From Marinobacterium rhizophilum (lineage in GTDB: Bacteria; Pseudomonadota; Gammaproteobacteria; Pseudomonadales; Balneatricaceae), in NCBI RefSeq assembly GCF_024397915.1, contig NZ_CP073347.1, positions 2,294,001 to 2,358,000 on the forward strand: DNA of 64,000 bases. The letters run 5' to 3'. Position numbers and translations under genes: made by a program. Below, piece after piece: positions 37,270 through 44,975 of this stretch; position 1 is the stretch's first letter, and each line of letters begins with the position of its first letter. The notes under the pieces were generated by a model that saw only the letters and a program-made list of their open reading frames with translations, had not been told where the DNA came from and made no database searches.

Positions 37270-38346
37270 TCAGGCGCCTTGTACCGGATGCCCAAACAGA
37301 CGCTGGCGCACACGCTTGAGCTGCCTGGCCTCGTAAGCTGAGTGCGTAGCATCGCCACTGAAGGTGGCTTCCCAGGCGTGGCAGTCCAGCAACTGGATTT
37401 CGTAGGGATAAATGCTGCGCCGGCCATCAGGCAGCCGCACGATCAGGCGCTCGACAAACTTGAACATGCGAAAGGCGCGGTCACTGAAAGGGTTGTCGCC
37501 GGACAGCTCGGGGGATGGCAGCATGGCACCGGCGGGCTGCTCGACGATAAAGGGCGGCGCACTGACACCGTAGAGCCGGTGAATTTCATCGAGTTCGGCC
37601 AGGGAGTTGCGGCTGCGCTCGGGCAGCTGGTTGGCAAACATGATGATATTGCGGCTGCGCAGGAACTTGATCAGCAGTACCGCCGAGAATATGTCGTGGG
37701 TGACCAGCCGCACCCCCAGGCGATCGAACACCTCCAGCGCCAGGTTGCCGGGCTTGTGCAACAGCTTGGTCATGATGCGCTCAAAGGGCTTTTCATCCTT
37801 GATATGAAAGTCCACCAGCGGAATCTTGCAGTGCTCGTCACCGATCCACTGCTGCCCCGACTGCTCAAACAGAAACGGCAGAAAACGCGCCTCGACGCTT
37901 TTCAACGCGGCCTGGTGCGCTTCGGTATCCTGACTGAACATGGCATGCGTGGTGCAGTGCAGCACCTTGAGCAACACGCAGGGCCAGTTGGGCCATTCAC
38001 CGCTGGGGGGCCGGGCCGCAACCGCCAGCAGGTCCTCGATCGGCATGCTGCGCCAGGGTTCCGGCACGGCACCGAGCCACTGCCAGGGCAGTACCACCTC
38101 ATCCAGGTAGCGAATGGCACGGGCATGAATCTGCTCCATAACGCGACAGTCGCTGGCATCCGTGGGGTCGAAGCCGTAGGCCTGCAAAAATCGGCCGACG
38201 GATTTGTCGTCAGCCACCGGCAACTGCTGCAGATCCACAACGGAGCGTCCGCCGATCAGGGTTTCCAGCGTGGACCAGGGGATATCCAGCTCCGACGCAC
38301 TGCTGAGTCGGGGTACCCGGTTTGGCCCCTCTTCACGTTTTGCCAT
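37270..38346 (-). CDS. RelA/SpoT-like protein of unknown function (TIGR04552-like)
   Basis: A 358-residue soluble protein that I recognise only as resembling the uncharacterised TIGR04552/TIGR04562 group. The second half has the layout of a RelA/SpoT synthetase domain: FERIMTKLLHKPG (188-200) where RelA has its basic substrate-binding helix, VFDRLGVRLVTHD (206-218) like the D-x-x-G-x-R strand, FSDRAFRMFKF (287-297) at the place of the Y-R-x-x-H loop, and YPYEIQLLD (313-321) like the E-x-Q-I-R-T strand. The N-terminal 180 residues are helical and show no HD hydrolase motif. The Tyr and His of the classical loop are not present in that form, so ppGpp synthesis is not assured. Its 3' end is repeated twice downstream. 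Confidence 0.8.
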   Translation of the reverse strand: MAKREEGPNRVPRLSSASELDIPWSTLETLIGGRSVVDLQQLPVADDKSVGRFLQAYGFDPTDASDCRVMEQIHARAIRYLDEVVLPWQWLGAVPEPWRSMPIEDLLAVAARPPSGEWPNWPCVLLKVLHCTTHAMFSQDTEAHQAALKSVEARFLPFLFEQSGQQWIGDEHCKIPLVDFHIKDEKPFERIMTKLLHKPGNLALEVFDRLGVRLVTHDIFSAVLLIKFLRSRNIIMFANQLPERSRNSLAELDEIHRLYGVSAPPFIVEQPAGAMLPSPELSGDNPFSDRAFRMFKFVERLIVRLPDGRRSIYPYEIQLLDCHAWEATFSGDATHSAYEARQLKRVRQRLFGHPVQGA

Positions 38347-38500
38347 TGAATCCGTCCATTTCAGCCAGATAGCTCACCATGCTGCCGATCCCCGAAGCTG
38401 TCAAGCCCGCAACACGCGAGGCGATTGCCAGCTTTACGTTAAGGTAAACCTCACGTATAAATAGGTACATTCCCCTATATTACAAACCGCGGAGCCCGCC

Positions 38501-39658
38501 ATGGATCTGTCACTGACCGAAGAACAACGCCTGATTCAGGATACCGCACGCCGCTTTGCCGAAACAGAACTGGCCCCGGTGGCCGCCGAGCTGGACAGCA
38601 GCGCCAACCACGATCTGCTCAAGCAGCATTGCGCCAAGCTCGCCGAACTCGGCTTCATGGGCCTGAATATTGACAGCGAGTACGGTGGCACCGAAGCCGG
38701 CGTGGTGGCCTTTAGCCTGGCCATCACCGAAATTGCCAAAGCCTGCGCCTCCACCGCCGTCACCATGTCGGTCACCAACATGGTGGCCGAGGTCATCCAG
38801 GCCGTGGGCAGCGATACGCAGAAGGCAACCTACCTGCCCAGGCTTTGCAGCGGTGAGTACCTCAGCGGCAGCTTCTGTCTGACCGAAGCCGGCGCAGGCT
38901 CGGACCCCGCCGCCATGCGCACCCGGGCAGAGAAAACAGCCACCGGCTGGCGCCTCAACGGCACCAAGCAGTGGATTACCAGCGCGGAGTTCGCCGGCGT
39001 CTTTGTGGTCTGGGCCGTCACGGATTCGAGTGCTGACAAGGGCAAGAGCATCAGCTGCTTTCTGGTGGAGGCCAGTACCCCTGGTATCAGCATCGGGCCC
39101 GCAGAACACAAGATGGGGCAACGCGGCTCAGCCACCAACGAAGTGCATTTTGATAACGTGGACATTCCCGAGGATGCCGTGCTGGGCAAACTCAATGACG
39201 GCTTTCGCATCGCCGTGTCCGAGCTTGCAGGCGGCCGTATCGGGGTCGGTTCCCTGGCGCTGGGGATCGGCCTAGCCGCCATGGACTACGCCACGCGCTA
39301 TGCCACCGAGCGCAAGCAGTTCGGCCAGGCCATCAGCGACTTTCAGGGGTTGCAGTGGATCATCGCCGATCGCGCCACCGAGCTCGAGGCTGCGCGCCTG
39401 CTGCTGATGAACGCGGCTGACCGCAAGGAAAAAGGGCAGAGCTTCGCGCGGGAGGCCTCCATGGCCAAGCTGTTTGCCAGCGAGAAGGCCAACCAGGCCT
39501 GCTACAGCGCGCTGCAGCTGCTCGGCGGCTACGGCTACATGTGCGAATACCCGCTGGAACGCCTGACCCGGGATGCCCGCATTACAACCATCTACGAGGG
39601 CACCAGCGAAGTGCAACGCATTGTCATCGCCCGGGATATCCTGCGTCAGTACCGCTAA
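38501..39658 (+). CDS. Acyl-CoA dehydrogenase
   Basis: An FAD enzyme that oxidises acyl-CoA to 2-enoyl-CoA, passing electrons to electron-transfer flavoprotein. The 385 residues show MDLSLTEEQRLIQDTARRF, the flavin segment SGSFCLTEAGAGSDPAAM, WITSAEFAGVF, and the catalytic Glu in YEGTSEVQRIVIARDIL. It resembles short- and branched-chain enzymes. It starts 154 bases from the divergent RelA/SpoT-like gene. Substrate cannot be fixed from sequence. Confidence 0.93.
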   Translation: MDLSLTEEQRLIQDTARRFAETELAPVAAELDSSANHDLLKQHCAKLAELGFMGLNIDSEYGGTEAGVVAFSLAITEIAKACASTAVTMSVTNMVAEVIQAVGSDTQKATYLPRLCSGEYLSGSFCLTEAGAGSDPAAMRTRAEKTATGWRLNGTKQWITSAEFAGVFVVWAVTDSSADKGKSISCFLVEASTPGISIGPAEHKMGQRGSATNEVHFDNVDIPEDAVLGKLNDGFRIAVSELAGGRIGVGSLALGIGLAAMDYATRYATERKQFGQAISDFQGLQWIIADRATELEAARLLLMNAADRKEKGQSFAREASMAKLFASEKANQACYSALQLLGGYGYMCEYPLERLTRDARITTIYEGTSEVQRIVIARDILRQYR

Positions 39659-39668
39659 GCACAAGGCG

Positions 39669-40550
39669 TCAAAGCGTGGCTGCAGTCCGGACATCTCGCG
39701 GCAGTTCGCCAAAAAAGCGCTTGAACTCGCGGCTGAACTGCGACGGACTGCTGTAGCCGACCTGGTAGGAAGTATCACTGGCCGGGCTGCCACCGAGCAG
39801 CAGTGTGCGGGCCCGGTGCAGGCGCAGGCTCTTGACGAACTGCATCGGCGACATGGATGTCGCCTGCTTGAAATGCTCGTGCAATGAGGATGCGCTCATG
39901 CCGGCAAAGCGGGAGATCCCTTCGATGTCCAGCGGCTCATGGAAATTGGCTTCAATGTAATGCACTACGGGGGCGATCCGGTTAGCGCCTGCATGGCTGG
40001 TGACACAGTTGCGCAGCAGATAACCGTAAGGTCCCTTGAGCACCTCGTAATAAATCTGGCGTTGCAGTACCGGCGCCAGCACGGCCCGGTCCACCGGGTC
40101 ATCCTGAGCCTCCAGCAACTGCACAAAACACTGCTGCAGACGCGAGGTCAAGGTAGTGGTACTGATAACCTGCTTCACATCCCCGGCGACAGGCAGCGAC
40201 CCAAGCGCCTCCATCTCCTGCATCAGCATACCAACGATGTCCCGATCCACCGCCAGGCTCAACCCCAGGTAGGGCACATCGGCGCAGGCCCCAAGCAACT
40301 CCACATCCACGGGCAATGTAAGGGAGCTGATCAGGTAGTTGTCCGGATTATAGGTACAGCCCTGCTCACCGTAATAAATACGCTTGTAACCCTGGGCAAT
40401 CACGCAGATCGATGGCTCGTACACTGCCGGAAAGCGCGACCGGTCACAATCCTGGCGATACAGTACAAGCCCCTCCATGTCCGTAGCCTGCGGGCCATTG
40501 TCGCTGCAACGCGCAGCTATGGCCTTTGACAACCCTGATCCCGCATTCAT
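39669..40550 (-). CDS. AraC-family transcriptional regulator
   Basis: A 293-residue regulator with an N-terminal cupin-like AraC_N domain (about 25-165; YEPSICVIAQGYKRIYYGE) and two C-terminal helix-turn-helix motifs (about 190-290; LDIEGISRFAGMSASSLHEH and YQVGYSSPSQFSREFKRFFG). The layout resembles YqhC-type aldehyde-responsive regulators. It is divergent from iorA with a 174-base gap and is the likely regulator of iorAB-xdhC, an inference from position. Confidence 0.9.
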   Translation of the reverse strand: MNAGSGLSKAIAARCSDNGPQATDMEGLVLYRQDCDRSRFPAVYEPSICVIAQGYKRIYYGEQGCTYNPDNYLISSLTLPVDVELLGACADVPYLGLSLAVDRDIVGMLMQEMEALGSLPVAGDVKQVISTTTLTSRLQQCFVQLLEAQDDPVDRAVLAPVLQRQIYYEVLKGPYGYLLRNCVTSHAGANRIAPVVHYIEANFHEPLDIEGISRFAGMSASSLHEHFKQATSMSPMQFVKSLRLHRARTLLLGGSPASDTSYQVGYSSPSQFSREFKRFFGELPRDVRTAATL

Positions 40551-40724
40551 CGAAACCTCCTGCGCACTTAATAAAAACGGTTCGAAGTATGCCCTTCACC
40601 GACACCGCGACGCCACGTAACAAAACAAGTTCTGGAGTTTTAGGCAAGTAGTTCGGATGATCTCGCTATCGCTCGACCTGCCCTGGCGCCTAAATTACCC
40701 ACTTCGCCCGCACAGGAGAATGCC

Positions 40725-41183
40725 ATGCCCGTTACAATCCAGGTCAACGGCGCCAGCCACACGCTGGACACCACACCCGACACGCCCCTGCTTTGGGCCC
40801 TTCGCGACCATGCACACCTCACCGGCACGAAGTTCGGCTGCGGCATGGCCATGTGCGGCGCCTGCACCGTGCATGTCGACGGCCAGCCGACCCGCTCCTG
40901 CGTCACCCCGGTATCGGCCGTGCAGGGCAAGGCTGTTACCACCATCGAAGGCATCGAGTCGGTTGTCGCCAAGGCGATTCAGACAGCCTGGACAGAACTT
41001 GAAGTCCCCCAGTGCGGCTACTGTCAGTCAGGCCAGATCATGTCCGCCACCGCCCTGCTGGAAAAAAACCGCCAGCCCAGCGATGCCGACATAGACGCTG
41101 CCATGGCGGGTAATATCTGCCGCTGCGCCACCTATGTCCGCATCCGCAGCGCCATCAAGCAAGCCGCCGAACAGCTGGCATAA
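40725..41183 (+). CDS. iorA: [2Fe-2S] subunit of an isoquinoline 1-oxidoreductase-type enzyme
   Basis: The small iron-sulfur subunit of a xanthine-oxidase-family molybdenum hydroxylase. The 152 residues carry a plant-type [2Fe-2S] site (FGCGMAMCGACTVHVDG) and a second site (CGYCQSGQIMSA with GNICRCATYVRI). The large subunit follows 11 bases later. The physiological substrate is unknown; IorA is used as a family label. Confidence 0.88.
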   Translation: MPVTIQVNGASHTLDTTPDTPLLWALRDHAHLTGTKFGCGMAMCGACTVHVDGQPTRSCVTPVSAVQGKAVTTIEGIESVVAKAIQTAWTELEVPQCGYCQSGQIMSATALLEKNRQPSDADIDAAMAGNICRCATYVRIRSAIKQAAEQLA

Positions 41184-41194
41184 GGGGAATCCAG

Positions 41195-43381
41195 ATGCGT
41201 AGAATTACCCAAAACAAACCCCGTGCCCAGGGCACAAGCCGCCGAGACTTCCTGAAACTCGTCACCACGGCAGGGGCCGGGCTTACCCTGGCCATGAACC
41301 TGCCCCTGGCGCTGGCCGCAGACTCCGCTGCAACAGTGGCTGCGGGCGACTTCGAGCCTAATGCCTTTGTACGCATCGGCACCGATGGCCGCGTTACTAT
41401 CCTGATGAAACACCTTGAGATGGGCCAGGGTACCTTTACCGGCCTGGCGACCCTGGTGGCCGAAGAACTCGATGCCGACTGGTCACAAATCGTCGCCGAG
41501 GGCGCGCCGGCCGATGCCTCGCGCTACAACAACCTGCTATTTGGCGCCCAGGGCACCGGCGGCAGCACGGCCATGGCCAACTCCTTTATGCAGATGCGCA
41601 CCGCCGGTGCCACCGCACGGGCCATGTTGATCGGCGCCGCCGCACAGCGCTGGAAGGTTCCCACCACCGAAATACAGGTGAAACAGGGTATTCTCAGCCA
41701 TGCCGCCTCCGGCAACAGCGCAGGCTTTGGTGAACTGGCAGCGCTTGCCGCCCAGCAGGCGGTTCCGGATACACAGTCCCTGCAACTGAAAGACCCGGCG
41801 GACTTCAGCTACATTGGCCAGTCACTGCCTCGCCTCGACCAGGGCAAAACCGATGGCAGCGCGCTGTTCACCCAGGATGTACAACTGGATGGCATGCTGA
41901 CAGCGCTCGTCGCCCACTCTCCACGCTTTGGGGGCAAGGTCAAACAGTACGACGCCACCAAGACCCTGGCATCGCCTGGCGTGGTGGACGTTGTGCAAAT
42001 TCCCAGCGGCATTGCCGTGCTGGCAACGGACTTCTGGAGCGCCAAGAAAGGCCGTGACCTGCTCAGCATTGACTGGGACGACAGCGCAGCCTTCAGAGCC
42101 AGCAGCGATGAGATGCGACGCGAGTACCGCGCTCTGGCCGAACAGCCAGGAGCCATTGCCCGCGCCGATGGCGACGCCAGCGCGGCGCTGGCCAATGCCG
42201 CCACGGTGATAGAAGCCGTGTTTGATATGCCCTACCTGGCCCATGCGCCCATGGAACCCATGAACGCAGTGGTACTGGTCAATGGTGCCGGCTGTGAAAT
42301 CTGGAATGGCGAGCAGTTTCAGAGCATCGACCAGAACGTTGTTGCTGCCGCCCTGAACCTCAAACCCGAGCAGGTGAAAATCAACATGCTGTTTGCCGGC
42401 GGCAGTTTTGGCCGCCGCGCCAACCCCCATGGCGACTACGTGCTCGAAGCGGCCCTGATCGCCAAGGCTAAACGCGGCATCCCCGTGAAGCTGGTCTGGA
42501 CCCGCGAAGATGACACCCGTGCAGGCCACTACCGGCCGATGTACGTGCACCGGGTCCGCGCAGGCCTGGACGCCAGCGGCACCCCCATCGCCTGGGAGCA
42601 ACGTATCGTCGGCCAGTCCATCATGCAGGGCACGGCCTTCGAAGGTTTTGCCATCAAGGACGGCATCGACTCGACATCTGTTGAGGGTGCGTCCACTCTG
42701 CCCTACCAGATTGCGAACCTGCAGGTAGAACTGCACAGTGTGGATAATCCGGTGCCGGTGCAATGGTGGCGTTCGGTGGGTCACAGCCATACCGCCTTCT
42801 CGACCGAAGTCATCGTCGATGAGCTGGCACGGGCTGCAAAGCAGGATCCGGTGGACTTTCGCCTCAAGCTGCTCAGCCAGCATCCCCGCCATCATGCCGT
42901 ACTGAAAATGGCAGCCGAAAAAGCCAACTGGGGGGCTGAGCTGCCCGCAGACTGGGGCCGGGGTGTTGCCGTGCATGAGTCCTTTAACAGCTTCGTGGCC
43001 CAGGTGGCCGAGGTGTCGGTACAGGACAATGGCAGCTTCAAGGTTGAGCGCGTTGTCTGTGTGGTGGACTGTGGCCTGGCCATCAACCCCGACATTATTC
43101 GCGCCCAGATGGAAGGCGGCATCGGATTTGGCCTGTCTGCGGCCCTGCTGAGCGAAATCACCCTGAACGATGGCAAGGTCGTGCAATCCAACTTCCACGA
43201 CTACCAGGTGCTGCGCATCAACCAGATGCCGGCCATCGAGGTGCATATCATGCCCTCGGCCGAGCCGCCCACCGGCGTGGGCGAACCCGGTACACCGCCA
43301 ATTGCACCGGCGGTCGCCAATGCGCTCAGCGCCGTTACAGGCCAGCGCTTTTCGCGCCTGCCACTGAAACTCAACAGCTAA
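41195..43381 (+). CDS. iorB: Molybdopterin subunit of an isoquinoline 1-oxidoreductase-type enzyme
   Basis: The large catalytic subunit (728 residues) of a two-subunit molybdenum hydroxylase that oxidises N-heterocycles or aldehydes. It opens with a twin-arginine signal (SRRDFLKL followed by a hydrophobic stretch to about residue 43), so it is exported folded, probably with the IorA subunit. Typical motifs include GGSFGRRANPHGDYVLEA, the PVQWWRSVGHSH segment and the C-terminal GVGEPGTPPIAPAVANAL that carries the catalytic Glu. A long hairpin follows the stop. No cytochrome subunit is adjacent, so the electron acceptor is unclear. Confidence 0.9.
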   Translation: MRRITQNKPRAQGTSRRDFLKLVTTAGAGLTLAMNLPLALAADSAATVAAGDFEPNAFVRIGTDGRVTILMKHLEMGQGTFTGLATLVAEELDADWSQIVAEGAPADASRYNNLLFGAQGTGGSTAMANSFMQMRTAGATARAMLIGAAAQRWKVPTTEIQVKQGILSHAASGNSAGFGELAALAAQQAVPDTQSLQLKDPADFSYIGQSLPRLDQGKTDGSALFTQDVQLDGMLTALVAHSPRFGGKVKQYDATKTLASPGVVDVVQIPSGIAVLATDFWSAKKGRDLLSIDWDDSAAFRASSDEMRREYRALAEQPGAIARADGDASAALANAATVIEAVFDMPYLAHAPMEPMNAVVLVNGAGCEIWNGEQFQSIDQNVVAAALNLKPEQVKINMLFAGGSFGRRANPHGDYVLEAALIAKAKRGIPVKLVWTREDDTRAGHYRPMYVHRVRAGLDASGTPIAWEQRIVGQSIMQGTAFEGFAIKDGIDSTSVEGASTLPYQIANLQVELHSVDNPVPVQWWRSVGHSHTAFSTEVIVDELARAAKQDPVDFRLKLLSQHPRHHAVLKMAAEKANWGAELPADWGRGVAVHESFNSFVAQVAEVSVQDNGSFKVERVVCVVDCGLAINPDIIRAQMEGGIGFGLSAALLSEITLNDGKVVQSNFHDYQVLRINQMPAIEVHIMPSAEPPTGVGEPGTPPIAPAVANALSAVTGQRFSRLPLKLNS

Positions 43382-43386
43382 ACCCC

Positions 43387-43426
43387 AAGCAAGGGCGCCT
43401 CCCGGCGCCCTTGCTTCCCTATTTTT
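43387..43426 (+). terminator. Hairpin between iorB and xdhC
   Basis: AAGCAAGGGCGCC pairs perfectly with GGCGCCCTTGCTT around a 4-base loop, followed by CCCTATTTTT. It could terminate or attenuate iorAB transcripts before xdhC. Confidence 0.65.
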
Positions 43427-43452
43427 CTGTTTGCGGATACCGAGCGTTTACG

Positions 43453-44466
43453 ATGGCGAATGACCTTTCACACCTGTTGCAGCAGTGGTACCCAGAGCGG
43501 GACAGTGCCGACTGGGTGCTGGGAACCGTTTACCGGACCGAAGGCCCCTGTTACCGCAAGCCCGGCGCCACCATGCTGTTCAACAGCCTGGGGCAACAAT
43601 TCGGCCTGCTCAGCGGCGGCTGCCTGGAGTCCGATATTCACCGCCATGCCCGCCAGGTCATGCACAGCCACAAGGCCGTGACCCTGTGTTACGACGGCAG
43701 CGACGAGGACGACCTGTCGTACCAGCTTGGCATCGGCTGCGGCGGTACCGTGCATATTCTGCTACAGCCCGTTCTGGCGCAGCAGCAGTACCTGCAGCTC
43801 GATGCAGTGCACCAGGCACTGGGCACAGGCCGCGACGGCCTGCTGTATCAGCGGATTCCGGACAACAACGGCCAGGTGGAAAGCCGCTTTATGGCTGCGA
43901 CACCTGACACTGGGCCAACAGCACCGATATCAAGGCTGATCACTGAAGGCGAGCAGCAGTGGCTGGTGACCCGGATTCGCCCGGCCCCACACCTACTGAT
44001 CGCCGGCGGCGGCCTCGATGCCCGCCCCCTTGCCAGCATGGCTCACCAGCTGGGGTGGCGCACCAGCCTGTGGGACCCGCGCCCGGCCAATGCCCGCCGC
44101 GAGCACTTTCCCAGCGTGGATCGCATTATCCAGACCCCCGCTGACGGTCTCGACGAATACGCCCGCGCAGAACGGGTCGATGCCGCCGTGCTGATGACCC
44201 ACAATATCGGTCTCGATGCCGCAGTACTGGAGACACTCAACAGCGTCCCGCTGCGCTACTGCGCCCTGCTCGGACCGCACCATCGCCGCGCCCAGGTACT
44301 GCACGCCGCAGGCTTGAGCGAAACCCAGCTAACCACCCCAGTCGCCGGCCCCGCAGGCCTGGACATCGGCGCAGAACTGCCCGAAAGCATCGCCCTGGCC
44401 ATCCTCGCCGAATGCCACGCCCAGCTGCACCAGCGCAGCGTACGCCCGCTCAGCCAACCGGCATAA
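43453..44466 (+). CDS. xdhC: XdhC-family molybdenum enzyme maturation factor
   Basis: XdhC proteins bind molybdenum cofactor and promote sulfuration and insertion into hydroxylases. The start MANDLSHLLQQWYPERD gives 337 residues. The N-terminal XdhC domain contains GPCYRKPGATMLFN and GGCLESDIHRHARQV (with the conserved Cys), and a C-terminal Rossmann domain has LLIAGGGLDARPLASMA and ALLGPHHRRAQVL. It serves the adjacent iorAB product by context. Confidence 0.9.
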   Translation: MANDLSHLLQQWYPERDSADWVLGTVYRTEGPCYRKPGATMLFNSLGQQFGLLSGGCLESDIHRHARQVMHSHKAVTLCYDGSDEDDLSYQLGIGCGGTVHILLQPVLAQQQYLQLDAVHQALGTGRDGLLYQRIPDNNGQVESRFMAATPDTGPTAPISRLITEGEQQWLVTRIRPAPHLLIAGGGLDARPLASMAHQLGWRTSLWDPRPANARREHFPSVDRIIQTPADGLDEYARAERVDAAVLMTHNIGLDAAVLETLNSVPLRYCALLGPHHRRAQVLHAAGLSETQLTTPVAGPAGLDIGAELPESIALAILAECHAQLHQRSVRPLSQPA

Positions 44467-44550
44467 GCGCCCAAAACGAACAGACCTGAAGCATTCAACT
44501 TCAAGCCCTTACCGTAGAACCGATAACTGACGACTACCCATCCTTGAGTC

Positions 44551-44614
44551 TGGTAGCGGGGGACAGGATTTGAACCTATGACCTTCGCTGCAGTTATAAA
44601 GAGCGAGCCCGACG
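44551..44614 (-). repeat. tRNA-fMet-derived fragment, copy 1
   Basis: On the minus strand it begins CGTCGGGCTC, as in the intact tRNA, then has a changed anticodon region and the T arm and CCA end of the tRNA. The 5' acceptor and D-arm parts are absent, so it cannot be an ordinary tRNA. It is the last unit of the array in the tRNA direction. Confidence 0.9.
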
Positions 44615-44641
44615 CTGTTACTTGCTCAGGGCTCAAAAACG

Positions 44642-44676
44642 AAAAAGGCCCGATGCATAGCACTTCGGGCCTTTCT
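44642..44676 (-). terminator. Array terminator hairpin T1
   Basis: AAAGGCCCGA pairs with TCGGGCCTTT and is followed on the minus strand by a T5 run. It lies 7 bases past the CCA end of fragment copy 2. Confidence 0.8.
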
Positions 44677-44683
44677 CTAAATA

Positions 44684-44745
44684 TGGTAGCGGGACAGGAT
44701 TTGAACCTGTGACCTTCGCTGCAGTTATAAAGAGCGAGCCCGACG
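44684..44745 (-). repeat. tRNA-fMet-derived fragment, copy 2
   Basis: Same layout as copy 1. The T stem here reads ACAGG/CCTGT, which pairs better than the ATAGG/CCTGT of the intact gene. One C is missing near the CCA end. Confidence 0.9.
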
Positions 44746-44771
44746 CCGTCTTTCCTTCTCTCGCAAACGAA

Positions 44772-44803
44772 AAAAGCCTGCTACTTTTCAGCAACAGGCT
44801 TTT
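44772..44803 (-). terminator. Array terminator hairpin T2
   Basis: AAAAGCCTG pairs with CAGGCTTTT, with further pairing inside, followed on the minus strand by T6. Its sequence is unlike T1 and T3, though its place in the unit is the same. Confidence 0.8.
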
Positions 44804-44813
44804 CTCCTAAATA

Positions 44814-44876
44814 TGGTAGTGGGGACAGGATTTGAACCTATGACCTTCGCTGCACTTATAAAGAGCGAGCCCGACG
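44814..44876 (-). repeat. tRNA-fMet-derived fragment, copy 3
   Basis: Same layout, with TATAAG in place of TATAAC in the changed loop, shared with copy 4. The CCA end is preceded by CCCACTA rather than CCCGCTA. Confidence 0.9.
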
Positions 44877-44907
44877 GCTTTTGCTCTCTCACAAGCCCAA
44901 AATAACG

Positions 44908-44944
44908 AAAAAGGCCTGAGATCTTTCGATCCTCAAGCCTTTTT
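44908..44944 (-). terminator. Array terminator hairpin T3
   Basis: An A5/T5-flanked stem of GGC-TGAG-ATC type closed by a GAAA loop on the minus strand. It lies just outside the insertion sequence and could also end its transposase transcript. Confidence 0.8.
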
Positions 44945-44947
44945 CAA
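44939..44947. repeat. Target-site duplication, left copy
   Basis: CTTTTTCAA immediately flanks the insertion sequence; the same 9 bases occur at 46327-46335. Confidence 0.85.
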
Positions 44948-44975
44948 GAGTTATTGTCAAATCTGGTGTATGACG

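Noticed and set aside
37048..37357. CRISPR or REP elements at the repeated gene end
   Set aside because: The repeats are clearly copies of the coding end of the adjacent gene, three in number, with about 110-bp period.
36349..38346. Toxin-antitoxin or defence island around the RelA/SpoT-like gene
   Set aside because: Neighbours are mobA and an acyl-CoA dehydrogenase, there is no small partner gene, and base composition does not differ.
41822..43246. 474-residue open frame on the minus strand opposite iorB
   Set aside because: Antisense shadow; iorB has strong motifs over the whole length.
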